Positions 20,912-28,609 of a DNA stretch of 64,000 nt are shown here, piece by piece. The stretch comes from Enterobacter cloacae (GTDB taxonomy: Bacteria; Pseudomonadota; Gammaproteobacteria; Enterobacterales; Enterobacteriaceae). Within the stretch, counting starts at the first letter, position 1; each line of letters begins with the position of its first letter. Made by a program: the position numbers and the translations under genes. Under the pieces are notes generated by a model. It saw nothing but the letters and a program-made list of their open reading frames with translations. It was not told where the DNA came from and did not search any database. The DNA lies in NCBI RefSeq assembly GCF_011078175.1, contig NZ_JAALCJ010000001.1, positions 434,001 to 498,000 of the forward strand. The letters run 5' to 3'.

Positions 20912-21352
20912 TTACACATTCCGGCTGTCGTTTAGCGTCAGACTCTGCTTCAGTGCGCTCCAGCGCGCCTCGTCCTCTTCCGTAAAGGCTTTTAAGGCCG
21001 AGAGGGTAAAAATCATCAGTACCGGTTTGCCTGGCGTCTGCACGGCCAGCTGTTTTTGCCACAGGCGCTGGCCGTTACGGTCAAAGGTGGTCTCAACTTC
21101 CAGCCCGTTAATTTTTCCGTCAGGCCCGGCTTTAACATTCCGGAATTCGCTTTGGGCAATTTCGCCCATTTGAGGACGCAGCACATCCCACTGGCGGTGA
21201 AACTCTTGTTCGTAGTCGCTGCCATCCGGGATGATGCCGCGGCTGACCACCACGGATAATCCGCTTTCGTCATCGCGAATAATATTCATACTGTTGTCCT
21301 GCCAGGCAGCAGGAAAAAGGGAAAACGAACCTTCCTGGAGGGTGTATTTCAT
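20912..21352 (-). CDS. EagR (DcrB/DUF1795) chaperone for the Rhs effector
   Basis: A 146-residue cytosolic protein of the DcrB/DUF1795 family: MKYTLQEGSFSLFPAAWQDNSMNI at the start and GLSVVVSRG, FDRNGQRLWQKQLAV later. Eag chaperones bind the prePAAR transmembrane helices of Rhs effectors and mimic PAAR packing until loading on VgrG. The frame is open 15 codons further upstream, but the ATG at 21352 gives the family N-terminus. It stops three bases before the rhs start. Confidence 0.88.
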   Translation of the reverse strand: MKYTLQEGSFSLFPAAWQDNSMNIIRDDESGLSVVVSRGIIPDGSDYEQEFHRQWDVLRPQMGEIAQSEFRNVKAGPDGKINGLEVETTFDRNGQRLWQKQLAVQTPGKPVLMIFTLSALKAFTEEDEARWSALKQSLTLNDSRNV

Positions 21353-21388
21353 AAGTGAACTCGGGATGATTAATATTGTGAGAAACAT

Positions 21389-21412
21389 AAAGGCCAATCC
21401 ATGCTGGCCTTT
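21389..21412 (-). terminator. Probable terminator between the vgrG module and eagR-rhs
   Basis: Stem AAAGGCCA / TGGCCTTT with an eight-base loop. On the minus strand it is followed by TTTATGTTT, an imperfect T tract. It separates the pseudogene ending at 21428 from the eagR start. Confidence 0.55.
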
Positions 21413-21427
21413 TGGCTGGCTGTTTTA

Positions 21428-22503
21428 TTATTTAAGCCATTGACCTGACTGTTCGACCAAAACAGGGTTGCCTTTGCTGACAAACAATTTCACAGGTAAA
21501 TACGTTACGGTGTAAACGATCTCGCCATTCTTGTACGTTGAGCCGATTATCTTACCAGCGGAGTCGTGTAACGTTTTTCCCTTTAAGGAGAACGTACTAT
21601 TATCACTTTTGCGTACGCCGAGATAAACCATCTGGTCACATTCGCTCTCAAAATGGCCGCACTTGTTTATCAGAGAAATAGCGAACTTTTCGGTATTCAG
21701 TTTTCTGGATTCAGGGTGTTGACTCGAATCAGCTTTATGTAATGTATAACGCAGCGGAGCATAATCATCGCCATTTTGAGGAGGCGTAACTAAACGCCAT
21801 TCCATTTCACTCCCCTTTATTTCCAGAGCAGCCCGCCCACTTACACCGCCAAACGATGAATTGAACTCAACAGTGGCACGATTAACTGCAATTGTACCGC
21901 TAAGATTGCGCTCATCATCTTCCGGCAATCAATGCGGTTTCCTCTCCGGGATATATAGCAATAAGAGCCGGTGATACGGTTGCCTGACTCAGCTAGCCGC
22001 AGGGTTAACGTCGAGTCGCTCTCAAATTCGCCAGCCCACTCCCCGTCAAAGGCGAGGTTTTATCGGCTGTTGGTTGCAAAATGCAGCGTATTGAATCTGG
22101 CAGCCCATTGCTGAATATCGGCATGAATAACCGGGCTATTATCAGATGACCGATATTGAATAACGTCCTTTCCCGGAACCACCCAGGCTGCAAAGATTTT
22201 GCCGCCAGGATTGATAACCAACGCGGATGCACTCTCCTGATAAAGATCTTTTAGCCAGCCTTCAACAAACAATCCTCCGCCTGTGGTGGTATGGGGTTCA
22301 CCGAAGACATCAAAATTATCAATAAAGGTCTGGTAATGATTTCCCAGGAGCGTCCTGAGATTGTCTGTCACTTCACTGTCGTTAACGATGCGACTCACCG
22401 TATCAAGCTTATTGTATTGCGATAACTCAAGCGCCGATGACGTTTCAACGACGCCTGTCAATAAAGCGGAGAACAATACGACTGCCAAATATTTTTTGGC
22501 CAT
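21428..22503 (-). pseudogene. Secreted protein of unknown function, broken by an in-frame TAA and a one-base frameshift
   Basis: The first 147 codons from the ATG at 22503 encode a Sec signal peptide (LAVVLFSALLTGVVETSSA) and a soluble domain ending ATNSR before TAA. The same frame continues past the stop as NLAFDGEWAGEFESDSTLTL and ITGSYCYISRRGNRIDC. Then, at about 21925, one missing base (TGCCGG for a likely TGCCCGG) moves to the frame PEDDERNLSGTIAVNRA, which runs to QSGQWLK at 21428. Joined, this is one protein of about 358 codons. It follows the immunity gene of the VgrG-glucosaminidase, so a second periplasmic immunity or accessory role is possible. I do not recognise the family. Confidence 0.78.
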
Positions 22504-22506
22504 AAA

Positions 22507-23094
22507 TTACTCTGAAGTACCATTATCGTAATTCATTGTTATTTTTATAACCTTGCCGCCCTTCATCTCAAATGAGAGCAATTTCTTACCCAATTCGTAG
22601 GAAACCCACTGCTCCCCGGAATCATTTTCGACCTTGCCACCACCATAAGCTTTATCAAGTTCATGAATTGTTGAACCAATATGGATCCCGCGAGCGGTTT
22701 TGCCATCCGCAGCCGTTAGCGTAATTTGCGACACAATATAATCATCAACACTTCGCTCGGCTTTATCCCACCAAAGATTGGAACTGAATATTTCTAATCC
22801 AGACTTTTGATGCTGAAAGAATTTATAATTAGTTCCGTCAAAAGGAACCTCTCCAACAAACTGGCCTTCAACTGGCAACTCAACTTTACGTGCAACGTCA
22901 TTCGTCCATCTTTCGCCCAATGCGACAGACTGTTTATTTATTTGTACAGAAAAATCGGGATTAGCTAAAAGTTTATGTGATGAATTTCCAGCTTCTTTAT
23001 TAATTTGAGCCGTCGCTGCATAACTGTCTAAACTGTAAAACACCAGAACCGAACAGAAAATACTCAGAATTTTCTTACTCATAAGCTGATCCAT
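22507..23094 (-). CDS. Probable periplasmic immunity protein to the VgrG-glucosaminidase
   Basis: A 195-residue protein with a Sec signal peptide (MSKKILSIFCSVLVFYSLDSYAA, cleavage near residue 27-30). The mature part is beta-rich, with GERWTNDVARKVELPVEGQF and GIHIGSTIHELDKAYGGG. Its ATG overlaps the vgrG stop as TAATG, so it is coupled to the effector. An internal ATG at 23082 is the alternative start. A periplasmic location suits protection against a peptidoglycan hydrolase. No family recognised; function inferred from position. Confidence 0.65.
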   Translation of the reverse strand: MDQLMSKKILSIFCSVLVFYSLDSYAATAQINKEAGNSSHKLLANPDFSVQINKQSVALGERWTNDVARKVELPVEGQFVGEVPFDGTNYKFFQHQKSGLEIFSSNLWWDKAERSVDDYIVSQITLTAADGKTARGIHIGSTIHELDKAYGGGKVENDSGEQWVSYELGKKLLSFEMKGGKVIKITMNYDNGTSE

Positions 23095-25799
23095 TACTTA
23101 AATTTTGGAATATCATATGATAGGTTTGCCGCCGGGAAATTATCAAACATTTTCTTCATGCTTGATGTTTGCGCTACAGCCCAGTTGACATCTGTTGCAT
23201 ACTGATGCGTTCCTGGTGAAGCCGGGTTCCATCGCATCTTGTAAAGATTGTTTTGAGCATAATCCGCGTTATTAATGTATTTTTCGGAAATCCATTTCGC
23301 ACCACCCTCTATCGCTTTTTCTGGCGACGTCCATCCCATTTTATATGCGTAATTCGAGCCTGTTTTAACGGCATTGCCATCTAACGCACCAATACCGTAC
23401 ATATTATAAACTTTTACGCCGTTAACCTCGACACCTTTTGCCAGTTCACTCGCCCCGTTACCTGTTTCGAGAGCAGAGTGCGAGGCCAGGTAAACTTCAC
23501 TCACATTGTATTTCCTGGCTGCATCCAGATATGTTTTTTCTTGCCCTTCAAGCACGCCTTTTCCTTTCAGGAAGGAAGCCATATCAGTTTCAGAAACACC
23601 TGACGAAGATGAAAGGTCAAGGAACTGATATTTATCAGTCCCAGTATTGTAGTTATCCGGATTGGCATATTTCTTAATATCATCTTCAGAGGCATCAACA
23701 AAGCCGCGTCGCGTCCATTTTTGAGGTTTTGCTTTTAAATTCTTTTGCTTATCCACCATGTCCTGCAACGAATAATCGTATTCACTGGTTTTGTCTGTGC
23801 CAGCTGATGCAGCTGAATTATTTTGCGCCGGAGCCGCTTTACCTGCCCCTCCAGCAGCACCCGCACCGGCAGATTTTTTAGCCTTGTCCGGAGAGAAATA
23901 CGCCTGCACAGCCGCATCAATATCCCCTTTATGCCCCGATCCCGGCGCAGTGGTGCCCGGCTTGGTTCCCGAGGTATTCAGGTGCAGCTTACCGCCCGTG
24001 GTGATATAGCCATCCCCCTCCACAAAGACGTTAAACTCTTTGCCGATCAGGTTAATCTTGCCGTTAGCGTTGAGTTCAATGGCACTTTCACCTGAGACCA
24101 GCCGCAGCTTCGTCCCGGAAGCAATAACATACTGCTCCACCGCCGCATCCAGCTTGCCTTTGCCGGTCAGGATCTCAGTCCCGCCTTTCACAGCCTGAGT
24201 CTGGTTCGCTTCCACGCGATGCAGTTCATTTTTCTTCACGTAATGGCTGCGCGCCCCGCCGACGCTGTGCGTTTCATCGTTTTTAACGCTGGTGTCCAGA
24301 TTGCGCTCGGCCTGGATCCACACCTGCTCTGCGCCCGCTTTATCCTCAAAGCGCAGGGCGTTGGCATTGTCGACTGAACCGTCTTTCGTGCGGCTCATAA
24401 AGCCCATCTGCGTCGCGGCCGCCGGCAGCGCCCACGGCGGCATGCTCGCCTCGTTATACACGCGGCCGGTGATAATCGGACGGTCCGGGTCGCCGTTGAT
24501 AAAGTCCACCACCACCTCATCGCCGACGCGCGGGATTTGCACCCCGCCGTACCCCTGGCCCGCCCAGGCGCTCGACACGCGCACCCAGCAGGAGCTGGTG
24601 TCATCCCCCTTCGCCAGCCGGTCCCAGTGAAATTTCACCTTCACGCGGCCGTATTTGTCCGTCCAGATACTCTCCCCCTTCGGCCCCACCACTTTCGCCG
24701 TCTGCGGACCGTAGGTGCGCGGCCACGCCGTGCTCTGCGCCGGACGGTACACCACCGACGCCGGGATAACGGTGAAATCGGTGCGGTGAATGGTTTCACC
24801 TTCGCCGCTGGCGTAGCGGTTCTCCTCGAAGTGATACCCCGCCGCCGTCACCAGATACTCGCCGTTATCGCTGAAAAACGGCGCGTTGGTCAGGGTGAAG
24901 GTGTGGCCCGGCGCGATGCCTGCCGCCGTGGCCGTCGCCTGTATCTGCTGATGCTCCACCTGCCAGCGCTCCTGACGGATGCGGGCGTAGAACTCCGCAT
25001 GGCCTGTCTCCACAAAGCGGCCCGGCCAGTCGTACACGTCGATGCTGCCCGGTTTCGGAGACGCCGGGTTCTGCTGCGCCTGGAAAAGCCACGCGTTCGG
25101 CTTGCGGAAGTCATAGTCGTCGAGGCTGTAAATCCCCGGCGTGACGCTGTCCTCCAGCGCCCACTGGCTGATACCCTCTTCGTCCGTGCTGCCGCCCGAC
25201 GGCGTCTGATGGTAAGGAATGACCTCATAGCCGCTGAACGGCTGATGCTGGGTCGCGGCGTCGGTCAGCACCAGCGTGTGCTTGTCCGCCTCGTGGCTGA
25301 AGTAGTACGCAATCCCTTCAAGCTCCATCAGGCGGCTGATGAAGTCCAGGCTCGATTCCTGATACTGCACGCAGTAATCCCACACGCGGTAGCTGCCGGT
25401 GAGTTTGTCTTCGAGGTTAACCTGATGCTCACCCAGCAGGGTTTTGACAATCTGCGGTACCGTCTGGCCCTGGAAAATACGCAGGTTACGGTCGCGCTTC
25501 ATCGGCCACAGGTCCGGCTCCACCGTCAGCTGGTACACCGCATAGCGGGTGCCCGTCAGCTCCACGGCGCTCACCGCCACGCGCGTCACCTTGCCGTTGA
25601 TATAGCGGGGGGTGAGCAGGTTATGCGTGGGGATGGTCACCGTGACCGGCTGGCCCAGCAGCTTGCTGCGGTCAATGCGCGCGTCCGTGCCGAGCAGGGT
25701 CAGCGTCAGCGCGAATGACTCGGACATCGCCTCGCGGCCGGAGAGTTTCCAGAAGAGCAGCCCCTCAGCCGGGAGCTGGACGGTAATTCGGTTGAGCAT
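23094..25799 (-). CDS. vgrG: Evolved VgrG spike with C-terminal glucosaminidase (peptidoglycan hydrolase) effector domain
   Basis: 901 residues. About 1-470 are the gp27/gp5-like VgrG core, nearly identical to the second VgrG in the window (two amino-acid differences seen). The gp5 needle repeats and DUF2345-type region run to about residue 630. An Ala/Gly/Lys-rich linker follows. From about residue 680 to the end is a glucosaminidase (LytD/Atl-type) domain with ASHSALETGNG (likely catalytic Glu 778) and YNMYGIGALDGNAVKTG. It should cleave the glycan strands of target peptidoglycan. It ends in TAATG with the downstream secreted immunity candidate. Confidence 0.9.
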   Translation of the reverse strand: MLNRITVQLPAEGLLFWKLSGREAMSESFALTLTLLGTDARIDRSKLLGQPVTVTIPTHNLLTPRYINGKVTRVAVSAVELTGTRYAVYQLTVEPDLWPMKRDRNLRIFQGQTVPQIVKTLLGEHQVNLEDKLTGSYRVWDYCVQYQESSLDFISRLMELEGIAYYFSHEADKHTLVLTDAATQHQPFSGYEVIPYHQTPSGGSTDEEGISQWALEDSVTPGIYSLDDYDFRKPNAWLFQAQQNPASPKPGSIDVYDWPGRFVETGHAEFYARIRQERWQVEHQQIQATATAAGIAPGHTFTLTNAPFFSDNGEYLVTAAGYHFEENRYASGEGETIHRTDFTVIPASVVYRPAQSTAWPRTYGPQTAKVVGPKGESIWTDKYGRVKVKFHWDRLAKGDDTSSCWVRVSSAWAGQGYGGVQIPRVGDEVVVDFINGDPDRPIITGRVYNEASMPPWALPAAATQMGFMSRTKDGSVDNANALRFEDKAGAEQVWIQAERNLDTSVKNDETHSVGGARSHYVKKNELHRVEANQTQAVKGGTEILTGKGKLDAAVEQYVIASGTKLRLVSGESAIELNANGKINLIGKEFNVFVEGDGYITTGGKLHLNTSGTKPGTTAPGSGHKGDIDAAVQAYFSPDKAKKSAGAGAAGGAGKAAPAQNNSAASAGTDKTSEYDYSLQDMVDKQKNLKAKPQKWTRRGFVDASEDDIKKYANPDNYNTGTDKYQFLDLSSSSGVSETDMASFLKGKGVLEGQEKTYLDAARKYNVSEVYLASHSALETGNGASELAKGVEVNGVKVYNMYGIGALDGNAVKTGSNYAYKMGWTSPEKAIEGGAKWISEKYINNADYAQNNLYKMRWNPASPGTHQYATDVNWAVAQTSSMKKMFDNFPAANLSYDIPKFK

Positions 25800-25811
25800 A
25801 ATCTTTATTCC
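24403..25811. repeat. Direct repeat copy A: shared vgrG 5' region
   Basis: About 1.41 kb, from the codons for QMGF back through the start codon and 12 bases upstream. Nearly identical to 29172-30580, at a constant offset of 4769 bases. Outside these limits the two sequences diverge abruptly. Confidence 0.93.
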
Positions 25812-25914
25812 ACTATGGGCTAATCTCAGTGCCAGAAGTAAACTAATTTTCAGTTCGCTGGCGGCTATGCTGTAGATATGACAATGCGTAGCGGTAAGGC
25901 ATTATTCCCATGTA

Positions 25915-25947
25915 ACAAAAATAAAACCACATATTCTGTGGTTTTAT
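25915..25947 (-). terminator. Strong terminator ending the vgrG-PAAR module
   Basis: A perfect 11-bp stem ATAAAACCACA / TGTGGTTTTAT with a five-base loop. On the minus strand it is followed by TTTTTGTT. It lies 30 bases after the stop of the 357-residue gene and before the start region of the next vgrG. Confidence 0.8.
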
Positions 25948-25976
25948 ATGGAGGATATAAAATTAATATTGTGAAG

Positions 25977-27050
25977 TCATAATTCTTTCACATGAAACGT
26001 AGAAAGGATGATTTCCATACATCGTTTATTCGCTTCGTAATAATAATCCTGATGATTACGATGGGGCCCAACCACCTCTACGTAACACCACAAATCATTA
26101 ATTTTGAAGATACGCATGTCGTAATAAGCCCTGATATTCTCAGCAGCACTGACAATCTCTCCGGTACAGCTGTAAAGATCGCCTGTGAACGTGAGGTTGA
26201 TATCATTTGGGATAATGGCAAGGTCCGACGTCGTAAGAGAGACCGCACTATCGTGACGGTTAAAGCGCGCAGTTGCTTCTTCGAAAATAGCCTGCGCAGA
26301 AGGATAATCAGCCTGACGGAAAAGACAGAAATTAATCACGCCATGGTTGACATTATCTACCGTGTGTTCAATTACCAGACGATTATCACCCAGTGTACTC
26401 ACCTGCCATGAATCCGGAATTTTAAATCCACTGTCATTTTTGTTGCTAAGGCTAACTGTTTTCAACAGTTCTGAAAGCATCATATTGCTGCGATGCATTA
26501 AATCCCAGTTTATAGCAATCAGGAAAATAGTATCTGCAATCGAGTTGTAATCCTTCGAATCACAAGCCGTTTTCAAAAGGAAGTAATTCCCTCCACCATT
26601 TACAGGATTATAATCCTTTTGCACCGTATACCGTGAAACGACCTCATCACCCGATGGCATCTTCTTAATGGACAGGATATCCGCAAATTTCCCACTTCCT
26701 GAAGGATGCGTAATTATTCTCTGGCTCAGTACTTTCTCGCCCATTAAGTCAAGCTTATTGAGAAGCCAGTCTGACGCATTCATCTCCCACTGGCAGTGTT
26801 CATATGCAGCCCATACTTCAATATAGGGGCCGGTGTCATCGGCGATGTATCGTCCGATATTCGTCAGCCCAACCTCCTGAAACGTGACCGGTTTTAACTC
26901 TGCTGGTTTAACATTCTGTGGTAACAGTAGCCAGTAATGAAGCATCTCTTTTTCTGTGGAGGTATAGAGACATTTCCAGAATTTTTCCCGAATCTCTTTT
27001 TCCTGGTCCATCATCTCGAGAGGAAAAAGATATTTTTTTTCAGTAACCAT
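25977..27050 (-). CDS. Unknown T6SS-module protein, 357 residues
   Basis: A soluble protein with no signal peptide or membrane segment. Aromatic and acidic residues are frequent (YIEVWAAYEHCQWEMNASDW, MRIFKINDLWCYVEVVGPH). The second half loosely resembles the DcrB-like layout (FKIPDSWQVSTLGDNRLVIEH, then FCLFRQADYPSAQAIFEEA), but I cannot assign a family. It is the last gene of the vgrG-PAAR-membrane protein unit and is followed by a strong terminator. It may be a chaperone/adaptor or a further immunity protein; neither is shown. Confidence 0.6.
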   Translation of the reverse strand: MVTEKKYLFPLEMMDQEKEIREKFWKCLYTSTEKEMLHYWLLLPQNVKPAELKPVTFQEVGLTNIGRYIADDTGPYIEVWAAYEHCQWEMNASDWLLNKLDLMGEKVLSQRIITHPSGSGKFADILSIKKMPSGDEVVSRYTVQKDYNPVNGGGNYFLLKTACDSKDYNSIADTIFLIAINWDLMHRSNMMLSELLKTVSLSNKNDSGFKIPDSWQVSTLGDNRLVIEHTVDNVNHGVINFCLFRQADYPSAQAIFEEATARFNRHDSAVSLTTSDLAIIPNDINLTFTGDLYSCTGEIVSAAENIRAYYDMRIFKINDLWCYVEVVGPHRNHQDYYYEANKRCMEIILSTFHVKEL

Positions 27051-27072
27051 AATGCAACCTCACTCGTCGCGC

Positions 27073-27522
27073 TTACTTAAGCCATAAACCCGAAAACATA
27101 AGAAAGCTTCCGAAGGTAATTAAGCTTTTAGCAAAGATAAGTAAGCCAGGCGCCACGGCACTTGTCATAGACGATAATTTTTCATAATTTTCTGCGTTGT
27201 ATCTTTTGTGCCCCCCCATAATCCCGGAAAATAACGTGCACAGCAGGACTACTGTGACCTTTAATCCCCAGACGCACAGGAAAGACATGGATAAGATGAT
27301 CGAATAATGTTTGGCCGTTGCGACGGAAAATAATGACATTGACTGAGCAAGCCATTTCAACGTAAAGCCAATGACGACTGTAGCCACGAGCACCAGAACG
27401 AACATCAACCCCGCCAGGAGCCATTGTTTTTTGTTAAATAAATCTTTTCCATTCCAGATGAGCGCTAGCGTCCAAATCATAAAGAGAATAAAGAAAAACC
27501 AATTCATCACAACGTTCCCCAT
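27073..27522 (-). CDS. Integral membrane protein, probable immunity to the PAAR effector
   Basis: A 149-residue protein with four hydrophobic helices (around residues 6-24, 35-58, 70-100 and 122-147). It starts ten bases after the PAAR effector stop; an internal ATG at 27507 is possible. Small polytopic proteins next to effectors are typical immunity proteins against membrane-acting or pore-forming toxins. Function inferred from position and topology. Confidence 0.6.
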   Translation of the reverse strand: MGNVVMNWFFFILFMIWTLALIWNGKDLFNKKQWLLAGLMFVLVLVATVVIGFTLKWLAQSMSLFSVATAKHYSIILSMSFLCVWGLKVTVVLLCTLFSGIMGGHKRYNAENYEKLSSMTSAVAPGLLIFAKSLITFGSFLMFSGLWLK

Positions 27523-27531
27523 TTACACATT

Positions 27532-28587
27532 TTAATCTCCTATCAGGACTGTAACACAGCCCGTCTTAATCACACCATCGCCACTGCCCGCCGCTGAAGA
27601 AGGCTTACTCTCATCATCGTCATAAATCCAGTCAAGGATCGGTTTGAGAGCAAATTTGATACTGGCATCCCCTCCCAGACCAAGCACCACTGCAAGCTCA
27701 CCTGACACCTTGAGGTTAAACGAATAATCCGTACTATCAATCCAGGTTCCCACGCCAGCAGAAGCGCCAGCGCTCCCTGCACTCCCTGAAAGTTTGCCAT
27801 CGGCAACGACTACGCCATAAAAATCGGCTTTAGCCGTCGCTTCTCCTTTGACCGCCGCTGCTTCTGCGCCAAGTTCCACATTAAAACCATAACGTCCTTT
27901 ATTACCGTCGTACATTTCACTGACGGCCTTCGCTTCAGCGGTGGCCAGATAAACGTCCCCACCCACTCCGCCGTATTGCTCCCCTTCTTTTCCAATGCTT
28001 CCCGAGGCGCCATATTGTATCGCGGTAGCGGTAGCATTGAGGTTAATAGCCCCGTAATCGGCCCGATCGGTCACTAACGTGCCGCTGGCATTCGCCACCC
28101 CTACTTTTGTACGCACCTCGCCTTTGTAAATATCCTGGCTTTTTGTATTCCCGACCGTGATATCGGCAAGCGCGAATCCTGCTGAAGCCGTATCGGGTTT
28201 TCCAAAGCCGGATTTATCTTCCAGACTTGCATAGGCGCCGAGCACCCGGGCGTCGTAAACATCACCATGTATAGCACCATCTTTACCCGCATCCTTCGCC
28301 GCCGTTCCTCCCCAATATTGCGGAGGTGCAGGTTGAGTGGTTGCGACCGCAGGGGTCGCTGAGGTATTGCAACCCGTCTTGTCGCCTTCCCTGGCGAGAG
28401 GTAAACCGTTCACAAATACCGTTGTTGAACCGCTGAGAATACTTCCCTGACCATGTTGAGAGCATGAAAGCGGGTCGCCTTTTCGTGCCGCCGGAAATCC
28501 GCCAATAATTACGTTGGGACTTCCGCTTTGAATTGGGCCAGTATGTGCGCTGGAATCAATGCGCGCTCTGGCGGCTGGTTTTCCCAT
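27532..28587 (-). CDS. PAAR-domain T6SS effector with glycine/alanine-rich C-terminal domain
   Basis: 351 residues. Residues 1-75 are a PAAR spike tip (SGSPNVIIGGFPAARKGDPLS, STTVFVNGLPLAREGD). Residues 76-95 are a Pro/Thr linker. The remaining roughly 255 residues are rich in Gly, Ala and Asp with alternating small and hydrophobic residues (GAEAAAVKGEATAKADFYG, GELAVVLGLGGDASIKFAL). I see no catalytic motif. It follows vgrG directly and precedes a polytopic membrane protein, so a membrane-targeting toxin is my inference. It ends DGVIKTGCVTVLIGD. Confidence 0.7.
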   Translation of the reverse strand: MGKPAARARIDSSAHTGPIQSGSPNVIIGGFPAARKGDPLSCSQHGQGSILSGSTTVFVNGLPLAREGDKTGCNTSATPAVATTQPAPPQYWGGTAAKDAGKDGAIHGDVYDARVLGAYASLEDKSGFGKPDTASAGFALADITVGNTKSQDIYKGEVRTKVGVANASGTLVTDRADYGAINLNATATAIQYGASGSIGKEGEQYGGVGGDVYLATAEAKAVSEMYDGNKGRYGFNVELGAEAAAVKGEATAKADFYGVVVADGKLSGSAGSAGASAGVGTWIDSTDYSFNLKVSGELAVVLGLGGDASIKFALKPILDWIYDDDESKPSSAAGSGDGVIKTGCVTVLIGD

Positions 28588-28609
28588 AATAGCGTTCTCT
28601 GTACGCAGA

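Noticed and set aside
24537..25718. A 393-codon plus-strand frame opposite vgrG (with a similar 483-codon one at 29036-30487)
   Set aside because: Both are rich in Arg, His and Val and lie exactly antisense to GC-rich vgrG code. They are the expected shadow of high third-position GC, and their duplication follows the vgrG repeat.
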